A DNA stretch of 64,000 nucleotides from the NCBI GenBank assembly GCA_010645155.1, contig JAAGOF010000064.1, forward strand, positions 2,825,262 to 2,889,261, read 5' to 3'. The DNA is from Tigriopus japonicus (lineage: Eukaryota; Arthropoda; Copepoda; Harpacticoida; Harpacticidae). The notes below the pieces were generated by a model that saw nothing but the letters and a program-made list of their open reading frames with translations, had not been told where the DNA came from and ran no database searches. Numbering within the stretch: the stretch's first letter is position 1; each line of letters starts with the position of its first letter. Positions 25,684-37,700 of the stretch are shown in pieces. The translations under genes were made by a program, and so were the position numbers.

Positions 25684-28600
25684 GCATATTCCCTTTATGT
25701 CAACATATTTTTAGTTTTAATTAAATCTCGGGAGGGAGAATAAAGTCGGAGTGTGTTTTAAAAAGTGACCCTTGATGGGAAATATCGTCGTCGCCTCAAT
25801 ATTGAACATGAGGGAAATTGCCTTTTACTGACTCTTTTCTGATCTCTCGTTTTTCTGACAGAGGCAAGTGTTTGGAAGATCACATGAAATAATTGTAAGG
25901 TTCATATATGGTTTCAATAACGAGCCATAGATGATGTAATTAGGTGCTCTGTTTCATTTAAAATACCCGGTAAGCTAGCCAATATAGCAACGTTTTTAAG
26001 GCTCATTGCCTAAAATGCCTAAAACGAAGAAATTAAAGAGATGAGTGAAACATTAGAAAAGAGACCAACTTTTGGAGAGATCTGAGTGACCTTTTTTTGA
26101 TAGGTAGTGTTAAGTCATCTTTTAATGGCTTTGCGTTTTGGCTCCCTTTGATTCGAAAATATAAATCGCACAAAAGGATTACTGTCATGAAGGCAAACTA
26201 CAAAAATCACCAAGCAGTGTTATATCTTTAAAACTTACGAAAAAAAACATATAGCATAGGTCATCGATCTAAATCATAGATTTTTGGTTGCCGCCATTCG
26301 AGGCGAATTTCTTCAAGAATCAGGGAATTTGGGTGAAGAGAGTTGGGATCGAACCCAAGAACCCAAGCGATAACCAATTGCGCTACAACCGTCTGCGATC
26401 AGGCAAAATGTTTTGATTTTAAACATAACAAGCATCTCATGGCTTGTTTTAACATGTAGATTTTTTCAATTGTCGGGTTTTGTAAAATTCGAAAGGATGT
26501 CAAAAAACTCGAATTTTCATCCCCTAATTGTATGTACCGGTAGTAGAAATAATGTTATGTTTGAACTAGTTTCGAGAGTGCACCCTCTTCAGTATTTGAA
26601 AGCCTTGGTTGGTTCTGTCCTACTTTTTTCTGGCGAGTTTCCAAGATTTAGCCGTCTTCCATCCCAAATTTGATTGATGCTTGACCAAGAGAACAGAGAG
26701 GCTTCTTTTTTGCATTCTTTCGGTTGCAAAACTGACGAAAAGCAAAGGCTTGTCACCGATCTATCATCCGAAAGGCCGATTTTTGCCGAGTTTGGTTCAG
26801 CAAATACGAATGAATCACGTGACAGGGAATGAAAGACTTCCTGCGCAGAGTTTACATTAGAGGCGGTGACATTTGCTCTAGTACGTCCGAAAGAGTGTTA
26901 ATAACCTAGGAGCAATCACTAGGGGAGGGTTGCAATCGTACTCCATTCGTTTGAAGGGTGGAAGTTTGCTCAATTCAAGAACTAAAGGTCATTTCAGTCG
27001 ATGACAGGTTATATAGACCCCAACACCCTTGACCTATTAGTTACTGTGTTCATCTAACTTGTCGGCAAAGCAGTTACTTTAAAGGGTTGCATTTCGGAAA
27101 GATTGAGACCGCTTACTTAGAGCGTTCCAGAAAGCGATCCCTTGACTGTGCTCTGTGTAAACTATTTTAGGGGAATTTGAACCTCGTCGTGCGTCATTTC
27201 GGACAAGATTTCTTGAAATGTTTGCTACTTATTGGATACCTTAGAAATAGATCCCTTTTCAAGCGTTGTGTGAACAATTAGTAAAGAAGAGAGTCAAGAA
27301 GCAGCAGGATAAACGCCTTGAAGGGGATTTTTTTTGTTAGCGATTATCTCACATCCGTTTGACACTTTGCTTTTTCAGGGAAGCAGCCATGCTAACGATA
27401 GCATAACCTCGCTGCGTGGTGATTCGAGTCGTTAACGGACATTGCAAACAACACATATCAGACGAATTCGGAAACAAAGAGCAATTAAACGAGGTAAGGG
27501 CCGTAATGTTTTGAACAAATTTCACTACAAATACACTGATTTCCGTTTGATTTTGAGCGGTTGAAGGCTAAAGACGAATGAAACTCTTTTGAGCGAGGTT
27601 TCGAGTACATATGTGGCCCTTTCGGCATAGAAATCAATCTTGTTCCATAATGACACCCTAATGAAATCAGCAAAACTCGAAAACCCCTGGATTATTCCCT
27701 TTTTCTGCCAACAATATTAACAATGTGATAATTCGATTACTTGGTTCGTGTGTTCCATACACCATTTGGTCCCTTTTCTTTCTTCCATTCTCTACGTAAC
27801 CAAAATGGTTGTTGTTGGTTGGTTGGTTGGTCGGTGTCGGCACGCAACCAGAAAACTTCCAACTTGCAAAAAAGTTCTGTCATGGGTTTAAAAGAGTTGG
27901 CTTGCAAGAAGATGTCTTATTTCGCGTAGCCTGTGATAATCCAACGAGTTATTCCAGGTTGGTTGGCATCCTCATTGTAGGAAAACTGACTTTCCCGACT
28001 GTCGACTTCCCTTGCCAAATGGTCTCGTTTATTCTCGTTCATCTGTGAGCGGAAGTCGGACGCTTCATAACCATGTTAGAAGAGAGTGATCCCATCCATT
28101 CTTGTTGGGTCCTAATTGTATTTGTAAAGGATTTTCCATCGCTCCCCATTCTCCTCTCAGATTTATGGATACTAACTTTCGTGAGCGAAAACGTGATTAC
28201 CCTTCCCGAAAGACGGTTCTCCCAAATGACGGAGTAGCGATAGCTAGTGAAGACATGCTCGTACATAATCGTGGAACAAATCTTTTCGGGTGGGTCTCTT
28301 GTAAAAATGCTGGCGATACAAGTTGTTTACATCGAGCTCCCCCCGCTCCAAGCTCATTATTGTTGTCCAAGTGCATTTCGTTACGTTTTCATTGAGTGTG
28401 TTCCAAGACGCTTGGCTGATTCCACGGGCTCCTCTTCGACGACTCGTGGTGGTTAGTGCCAAACAGTCTCTTCTGGATCTTTCGTTCGTTGGTCCGGAAG
28501 TTGGATCCATCCCTGTGCTCGCTCGTTCCGCCTCATTTCCTTCTCATTGTAGTTCAAGGCTTTTCATTGGTTCTGCTCCTTGGAACAGGGTTCTTGGCGA

Positions 28601-31600
28601 GCAGGACCACATGGAAAGAGGCTCCAGAGGATGATCACTCCTATGACGCTTCTCCTCGTCTTCGTTCTCGGTCGGAAGATTGGAATGGGTTTCTTTGTAT
28701 TTACACTGCCTTTCTTGGCCGCTTTTTGGATCTGCTCTTCTGTAAGTGGTCCTTTGTCGGCATAATGACGACAATTGTATGCTTAAGGTAAAAAGAAAAC
28801 CCAACTCAGGCCACACTTGTACAAAATCAGTGAATGAAGCTTCCAATGCAAAATTATCAGAGTGGAAAAATAATCATAGGGCTTGGTGAACAGTAGTGCG
28901 CCTAAGACAGGAAATAGACGATTATGCATTCCCGCAATCCAAGAGCATCATCAAATCATTATCTTGAACCATCAAACGAAAAGGCAAGATAAGACCAAGA
29001 GCAAATGTTGTTCTTGTATCCCTTACAATCCTCATTGGGCAATCGGAGATGGCGACTATTCGACTCTGTTCCTATGGAGAGTGGGTTGCAATAGAGTTGA
29101 TGATTTGAGATTGATATTCTCGTAGAAGGTCACGTGACCATTTGTCTCAAGGCACGTGGCTCCCATCAATTGGATGGGTCCTGACTAGCTATTCCCTGGC
29201 AAAAGGAGTTCTTATTTACGAAGATCTCTAGCTCAAACACAATCTTGGCTGACCAAAAAGAGATCTGGTAAATGCACATCTTTAACAAAATTCAATTTAA
29301 AAAAGAGTACAACAAATCAAGATGATGTTTCCAACATCCATGCCGAATGCCAATCCCATCTTACTTGCTCCCACCAATGCAAGCATTGTCCTTAAAGGAA
29401 TCGAGAACAAGAAAATGGATTGGACGCTTGCGTTTCACGCTCCAAATCCGTCATTGATTTAAGGATGGCCCTGTCAGCATTCGCCCACATCAAACTTGAA
29501 ACACACGCCAAACTCCAAAGTTTTCCTCACAAGATGACAATTTTTCCCTTTCCGCTCTGCCCACCGACTCCGTCGATGTAGTTTTTCCCCTTCACATGTC
29601 TTTGTTCCAATGCCCAGAAATCTTTCTGTATGGAGCCAAAAGGAGATGTCATCTCTTTGTGAGTGGTTCCAGACTCGCTAGCGTCGTCGCTGGTGACTGG
29701 TTTACGGCGAGCCAGAAGTTCAATCACGAGACATTTTCCGAGTGTTCGGGCATCATCTCGGTCGCCCACCCAAGCGCAACTATCCCTCGTGACATCTATC
29801 CCCACGGAAGTGTGGACATAACTTTTTGTAAGATATGTCAGAACGATTGCATTGTTATTTGTCTCAAAGGCAGTGGTCCTGGATCAGAGGGACCTAAAAT
29901 CCAGGGTCCAAGTCCAGTCGAGACTTTCCTTGCCCGAAGCGTAAAAAGGGTCCCGCGGTGTTGGCCAACTAATGGAATACTGAAGAAATGGCAAAGGCCA
30001 AGCGAACACTAATTGATTTAGTATTGCCGTCGTCGAACGATCAAAGCCTCATGATCCCTAGCACATGATCTTCATTGCGCTTTTGTAATGGTAACCGAGT
30101 TTTGGTAGGGCAAAGAGGAAACCTTGATTTCGAATATTTGAGGCTTCTTTGAGATTAAGCACAGATTGCCAGGCTCAAAACTCAAGTTGATCAATTCCCA
30201 GCGCAGTCTGGTTGAAATTCTGCGTTTACGACCGCTCCTCCAAGTCTCGCATTTCCTCGTGATCCATTTGGGAACCAGTGGCGATGCTGAGAAGGCGAGA
30301 TGCTCAGACTATGGAGGAGCCTGACAGATGCTTTCCCACTCTCATTGGCCAAGAAGTTCTGCGATCAATGAGGTTGGCCCGTCCTCCTTGGCGCTGATCC
30401 CTGGTTTGAAAAAGGGAACAAAGGCGTGTCCCCTAGCCTATGTTGGAACGGTATGATTGGTCTTGGAGCTCGACGGAGAAAGGAGAGCAGCATCTCGCTC
30501 GGTTTTTCTTGTTCCTGATCTCGTGAGAGACCCCAAATTTGGGCAAGGAGAGAGGAAAGTAGAGAGGGGAAAAACGGGAGGAGGAGGTAAAAACCAGGGG
30601 ACATCTTCATCTGGGGACCATTCCTCGACGATATCTCAACCTGGCAAGTAGCCGGTATCGCAAGTTCCTCCTCTGATTCTGCACCTCCTCCACCTTGACT
30701 TCCCTGTTGGACCATGGCATTGGTTTTCTCCAAGTGGTTCATTGACAAGGCTAAGAAGAAAGCTCGATTCCTCTCGACATGGTACAATGATTCTACATCA
30801 TTGCTGTCGTGTCTAGTTGTTTTTGGGTTAATTGAGTTCTTGGACTTTGGATAAAGGTCAAAACACACGGACGGGCACATCTGACTAGTAATTATGGACG
30901 CGGTTCCTCCATCGATACCAAAATTCCTTGAAGGTACAGGCATTTATCTTTTACTCTGTGTTTGCTTCAAATCCGTTCCTTTTCTGCATTGACTGGAGCT
31001 CACTTAGAGCCTGATTGTTCATTCTATCAACATTTGTTTGTTGTCTTGTTAAGAGATGACATCTCTATCGGTCTCACGGTGTCTCCTTTCAACAAAACTC
31101 AACATATTCATGTGATATCAAACCGATCCATGGATTCAAATGTTAGGCTTGCTTTCATTAACTTTCTGCAAGTAGTTAGTGTTATTGCAAAAGAATGTCG
31201 AATTAGCCATTACTCAGAATCAAACGTTGACAATAATTGAATTCAAATTGGTCCGAATGACAATTGCCTAAAAATGTAACTTGAAAGACAAACGGGCGTT
31301 GGCTCGAAAAAGTGCAATTTCCCTTGCGGTTGATCTCAATTTCAAACATTTGTTTTTGGATTTCCAATTGTCCAAATTACCTTACTCATTTGCATGCTTG
31401 CTTCCCTTGAGCGGTATTAATGCACACGTTCACTTGGATTAGAAGTTTGGCAAGCTTTCAAGTAGTCGTCTTCAGTTTGGACACATTTGTCCGAAATGAA
31501 AATGAGGTTGAAAATTGGTGAAAATACTAAAAGAACTCCTTGTTTCTGTCAGCTTTCTCCAATTGCAAAACTAAAACTATGACTTTGAAGACTAAATTAA

Positions 31601-31741
31601 CAACCCCTTCATGTCTTGTATCTTGGATGGAATTTTGAGGTCTCATTTTACTTTTTCCCATGCCCTTTCTCTGGGATGTTTGAGAAGAAAGTCAGTGCCA
31701 AAATGAAATAACAGAGTTTTGATCCCCTTTTTTTTTTTCAG
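25684..31741. other. Non-coding interval upstream of talin coding start
   Basis: No convincing coding exon was found. The interval ends in a poly-T/AG acceptor at 31741 directly before the talin start exon, so at least one non-coding talin exon must lie upstream, here or further left. A tRNA-like relic sits at 26345-26385. Confidence 0.45.
26338..26400 (-). pseudogene. tRNA-like relic with shortened anticodon region
   Basis: On the minus strand an A-box TAGCGCAATTGG (26385-26374) and a B-box GGTTCGATCCC (26355-26345) both fit the pol III consensus. Only 18 nt separate them, whereas an intact tRNA has about 32, so most of the anticodon arm is missing. The acceptor stem does not pair. This is a tRNA pseudogene or SINE head, not a working tRNA. 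Confidence 0.55.
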
Positions 31742-34700
31742 GGTTCGTCATGGCTGAGCTGAAACTCAGAATCGCCATTGTCGAGAAAAATGAGCGCGGT
31801 CAAGAGGTGGAGCTGGTCCGAAAAACCATCCCGTTTCACCCTCAGGTTGGTTTAAACTGAATTCGCTCCAAAATTTGGATCTCGTTTTTCATGTAAGCTT
31901 CTTCCTTTTCAGGCCCTTGTTTTGGACGCTTGCGCTCAGATTCGTGAGAGGGTGGCGGAAATCAAGAGCTTGGGAAATCCCAATCAGTATGGATTATTTC
32001 TTCAAGATGAAGATCCCAAGAAGGGAGTTTGGTTGGAACCCGAGAGAACCTTGGAACACTACCTTTTGCGTGACAATGTAAGTTTGCAAATCTTGGGCTT
32101 TGTATCTTTGTAAAATAAGTTAGAAGACCTTTTGCGTGTTTTGAGATAGTTTCATTAGAGGGGCGAGGTTTTTCTAGAACTCATTGAGCCTCAATGACAA
32201 AGTAGGTTGTCTCAGTTTCGTAGAGAAAATAGCGAACCAAGTTGGTCTCGTGCGGCCAACAATTGACAAACGTGCCATCCTCGCATGGGCGTCCTCCACA
32301 TAGGGAAGACAACCGGTTGGTGGTCCACAAAGACCCTCTGAAGTGGGGCTCTCTACTCCGCTCTTTTTCCAATTTCCTTGTATCAGTTATGATTGATGAA
32401 CATCTCATCTCGAAAAAGAAGCTCCTATGGTTTCTACTCCCCCTCATCGCTCTTCGGTCTTGTAATGAATAATCTTAACAGGGATAGCTAGCGCCTTCAC
32501 AGAATCTCTATCTGGTCACTTTGGGTCGAGTCCAAAGAGTGAGCGGATTTTAGCGCCCTTCTTCGCTCGTTTCCCGCCTTTTCCATTCGAAGACTGCTGA
32601 TGGCGCCACCGCCAAGTCTTCCGCCGTCAGATCCAAAAAAAGAGGGAGGAAGAAGCCTTTGTTCACGGCCGATGGAAACCCATGAACCTGTTTATGTTTG
32701 CGTTTACTAGTGGGATTAATGGATGACTTTCAGATTTTTGGAACGCCCGAGCTCTGGCGAAAGAGCACGTTGTCGTCTCCTTCCAGGAAGAGATGAGGAA
32801 CAACTTTAGTCTTCTTTGCTCTTTTGAGCTGATGGATCGAAGGGAGGGGTAGGGAGGGAGGGAATGAAGATGGGTCTTGCTCGGGCGACCAGATGGGGTG
32901 AAAAATTCCTCTTGCCTTCATTGTCCTAGCTTTGCAAATGTAACCCGGAAGTGTTTCCAGACGAGAAGTCAGGGGGAAGAGAGAAATGGGAACGTAGAAC
33001 GGAGAAGCGACCCAAGGATGTGTAGGAACTTGAATGGCGCTGGATCATAGTGAACGAAGGAGAAGAAAAGACAAAGAAAGAAAGAGAGAGAGGGGGGAGA
33101 GGAAAAATTGAGGAGGAACAAAATAAGCGGAAGATATTCAGCTTTACGAATGGTAACAAATTTGCCAAGGTTCGAGATTTGTTTCACTTCAACTACTTTG
33201 AACAGCTGAGAATTAGGGGGACATATCATAATTCTCCTTTAATCCGCTCTGACATTCATGTCCCATTTTACTCGACGGCAGGAAAGAAGGAATATGAAAT
33301 ATCATGGGTTTCATAGAACGGTGTGCCCTCAATGTTCCACATTATAATGATAAGTTCTCATAACTTTAGGACCATTTGGAATACCGCCGCAAAATGCGGT
33401 TGCTCAAAGTCCGCATGCTGGATGGCACCGTCAAATCTGTCATGGTAGACGATTCACAAAATGTGGGCAACCTCATGGTTCTTATTTGTACCAAGATTGG
33501 GATCACCAATCATGACGAGTACTCCTTGGTTTGGGACAAGCCGGATGAGAATCAAGAAAATGTTCCCACCAACAAATTTGGAACCTTGGGCGGAACCATG
33601 ACTCTTCGAAAGAAATACAAAGAGGGCGAAAAAGAAATTGACCCCAAAATGGAAGAGTTAAAGCGTCAACTAAACACCGAGGATGGAGGTAAGAAAAAAG
33701 GCTGATGTATGCTATAACACAGCATGATGACAACAACGAGACTATTTGTTATTTCAGTCAATTGGGTGTCTCATGGGAGCACTTTGAGAGAACAGGGAAT
33801 AGGCGAAGCTGAGGTTCTACTCCTGAAAAGAAAGTATTTCTACTCGGACGCTAATATCGACTCCAGAGATCCAGTTCAACTCAATCTCCTTTACCAACAA
33901 GCCAAAGAAGCTATTCTAGATGGGACCCATCCCGTCCGAATGGATGATGCGGTTCAATTTGCCGCTCTTCAGGCTCAGATCCAATTCGGGGATCACAAGG
34001 ATACTCACAAGCCTGGATTATTCGAGTAAGTACAAGTTTCCTTCACGCATTCGAATTCAATCGCTCGCAATATACTCATTGGCCCTAGGGTCGTATCTTC
34101 CGGCCAATGAATTCATTTCTACCTGAATGAAGCCATAAAAACTATGGAACAACTTGGAGTGAGAGGTAGGGAACGAGGGAAACAGGAGAGGCAAGAAAGG
34201 GAGAGAGAGGGAGGGGGGAGCTACAAGATGAGAAAGTTCATCCAAGTGGGAGTTATGAATCGAAGCTCGGTCCTTTCACTCCGGGTTATTCACGGGTTAT
34301 TTATTTCTATCTCTGCGAATAAGTCATTGCTTGCCAAGGGACGCTCACTGTGGTTTCCACGAGAGCTTGTTCCACTCTTCTCTCTCGCTCTTTCCGAGAT
34401 TTTCCCTTCTCTCTCTCTGTCTCTTTAGCCCTCTACCATAACAGTAAGGAGTTGGGGCAATACGAGAGGTGGGGTGCAGAGCGAATGTCTTTTTGTGAGA
34501 ACGAGGGATCCATAATTCACTCTGGCCAACATCCACTCAGACCCCTTTTTGCAGTAAAAGCTATAAGAAGAAGGAGAAGAAGAGAAGAGATGTACGTAAA
34601 AGTATCCAACATATCAACGAGGCTTTCTCCATCCCGAGTGGATCCTTTTCTTGTTCAAATAGATCTATTCCAAGCTCTCGTTCTTGAGAGAATGCTGAAG

Positions 34701-37700
34701 TGTTCCATATTACTTTGACATTTTTTTGTGTTGGGATTAAAACATCAAAGAGCGTATTCCCTTTGTTGGAAATGCCTGCCATTTGGCGGTAATGTGGTTG
34801 ATGTGTGCTCAATGGGGCATGGTTTATTGTAATTGCAAACAAACATTAAACAAATAAAAAGAGAGGGATAAAGAGGAGGAAAGAAAACATTTTATTCATC
34901 CATTCAATGAACCTCCCCCCCCCGTAATCTGAACATCATGAATAAATGGCACACACTCCAAACTAGTGTTGGATCTCTTGTCGAGTACAGGGAATCAGTT
35001 GGGTCCCCAGATTGCCCAATTTCCAGAACCTCTCTGGATACCACCACAACTAGTACTGCATACAATACCCTACTCATAAAAGGGCTTTTCCGGGTTGAGA
35101 GGAGAGCTTTGGCCATCTAAATAGGGCAGCACACACACACACACACACACACATCCAGAGACAAACAAGCAATTGGCCAGATCCTTTGGCTTGACTGTCT
35201 TTCTCTTTCAGTCCACGGGTGTCATTTGAGACAAAAACAAGTTGCCTTTCGTGCTCGCTATTTTTTTCATTTCCTTTCAATTTTTAGTTTGAAGGAGTTC
35301 TTGCCTCAATCGTACATGAAGGCCAATAAGATCGAAAAGAAGATCCTCCAAGAACACAAGAAGCTCCTTGGTGTCTCCGATATTGATGCCAAAGTGAAAT
35401 ATGTCAAACTGGCCCGAGGACTCCCAACCTTTGGTGTTCATTTCTTCTTGGTTAAGGTAAGTGTTAGGAAGCTAGCATAGTTGAGGTTTCTTCTCTTTAA
35501 AATCAATAGAAAACTTGTTTTCTGCCGATCTAAAAAATGGAAATGAGGATGCTGCAATTCACTGCGGGTTTTTTCATGTTTCTCATCCTACTTCCTCGTC
35601 AATCCTCCAACCCTCCTAACTTCGGCCAAATGAACAAACACAAAAGCACTCTCTAAGTGGGACGTGGGGAATGCGCGTGTTCCATGTTCCAAATACCAAT
35701 GTGTTGTTGTAGCTCTTGCCCTCTCCATAAAAGAGAGAGAAACGGAAGAAACAGCCATGATACCCAACAAAGATAGCATCTCGACTGTCTACGTACGTAT
35801 ACACGGGTTGGCTCTTCTAAAGAGAGATTGTAGGAGCAATTACCCGCGGCTGAGATGGGTGTATTATTCTGACTAGAAAAAGAAGAGTAGACACAGTGAG
35901 AGAGATACGCGCTTTTATGGGTCAATTTCTCGTATCTCTTGGCTGGATCAGTCCCATTTTTGGGAGGTCCCGAAGAACCAACAACCACGTAGCCATGTTC
36001 TACGGAGCAAAAATGACAAACTTTATTGGTGTTGCCAACATGAAGTAGGAGGGACGGCGATAGGGTGCCTGGTACCCAGATTAGACTTAATTACAAGAGA
36101 TGTGAATCTTGTCCGCCCTTTTCCAATATGTCTAAATAGGATTGGAGAGAGATTTGCTCCTCTGATTCTATCGGACAGAAGTCCCAATCTGGTGGTCTCT
36201 ATGGACAAACTTGACAATGGTTCCTTTGGGACTGTTTAACCGCAAGTGAGATCCACTTCTCTGGCAGAGCTGTATTTGCTTGCACACCATGAAAACCGAG
36301 TGTGGATAAAAGGGAGCTAAGCTCAAGAGTACTCAACACATGGAAACGAGAGCTTAAGAAGAACAAGGTAGTTGAAATGAAAAAGAACTGATGTTGCCTC
36401 AGACATTTCGTGTGAAAAAAGTGGTGTAAAAAACAAGACGGAGATGTTTGTTCTGTAAAGGTCCTTGTAAGTAAACTGAAAAATGGTTTCATTTCCACAC
36501 CTCGAGTTTTCTGCCATAGCTTAACTTAAGAAGATTAAATGCAGCGGGGACGGTTTTTGTGATGAGATGATGCTATTAGTAAATTGGCTGCAAAATAGCA
36601 ACACTCGCTAATCCGCTACGGTCCTCAACCGAGAAAAGAGCCATCTTAAAATATTTTGTATCCCCACTTTCAAGTCCAGACTCCTTCCTGACCAAAGTCT
36701 CGATATGGAAGTCGTTTCGTTTCTTTGGTGTGGGCTGTCGTCATTAATCACTCCGAGCACGACTGATAAAACCCAGACGAACTCGGATGGAAAGAGAAGT
36801 TCTTTTTGTCATCTTCATCGGATGTGTCGTAAAAACGACATGAAATGTGTAATTTATAAATGGAAGAGGGTCTTGCAACTGAATGTTTCTGATCTAGATC
36901 CGTTTTCGTTTCTCATCGTAGGGTCCCTTTTCACTTTTTCGCCAAGCAAGAGAGGATTTGAAATGATATCTCGCCTTGAATTCGTAATGCTTAAATCAAA
37001 AATGCTACTCAGTGTAAGAATGTCATGATAACTCGCCAACTCTCAGTTCAGATGAACAAAGAGAAAAGTTCATTTGAATAAAACCATCAATTTTTGGCGC
37101 GCGTGAGATCTCTTTGGTTGGGGGCTGTAAAAAACATCGTCAAAGAGCTGAGCCGCCAAAATGGCAGCCAACCAACTCCATTCACTTCACAACTATCCTC
37201 GAGACATGTTTCGAAAGGGTAGTTTTATTGCTTGAAGAGAAAAAAAACCGAATAATTTGAAATCCAAAAGTCTTCAATCAGTCACGAAATCTTTTTTGAA
37301 GCTAAAGCAATTACTTCCATCCACCCAAAATCGCTTTGATGCAACCCAACCTCTTTTGAAAGAACATTGCCCAATGAAAATATCTTCGTTTTAGGAAAAA
37401 ATGAGAGGCCGTAATCGGTTGGTTCCCCGACTTTTGGGAGTGACCAAGGATTCCGTTCTCCGTTTAGATGAGAAGACCAAGGAAATACTGAAGACTTGGC
37501 CTCTGACAACCGTTCGTCGATGGGCTGCCTCTCCTAATGTGTTCACGTTAGATTTTGGCGACTACCAAGATCAATACTACTCCGTCCAAACCACTGAAGG
37601 GGAACAAATATCTCAGTTGATTTCTGGATATATCGACATCATCCTCAAACGCCGTGAACGTCGGGAGCGATTTGGCGACGATGGAAACGAAGAAGAGGCT

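Noticed and set aside
28240..28850. Cluster of overlapping open frames on both strands
   Set aside because: They overlap in several frames at once and none resembles a protein family or has a consistent exon structure.
30365..30943. 192-codon open frame on the minus strand
   Set aside because: Composition is low-complexity, no domain is recognisable, and no splice partners were found. Long chance frames are expected in 17 kb.
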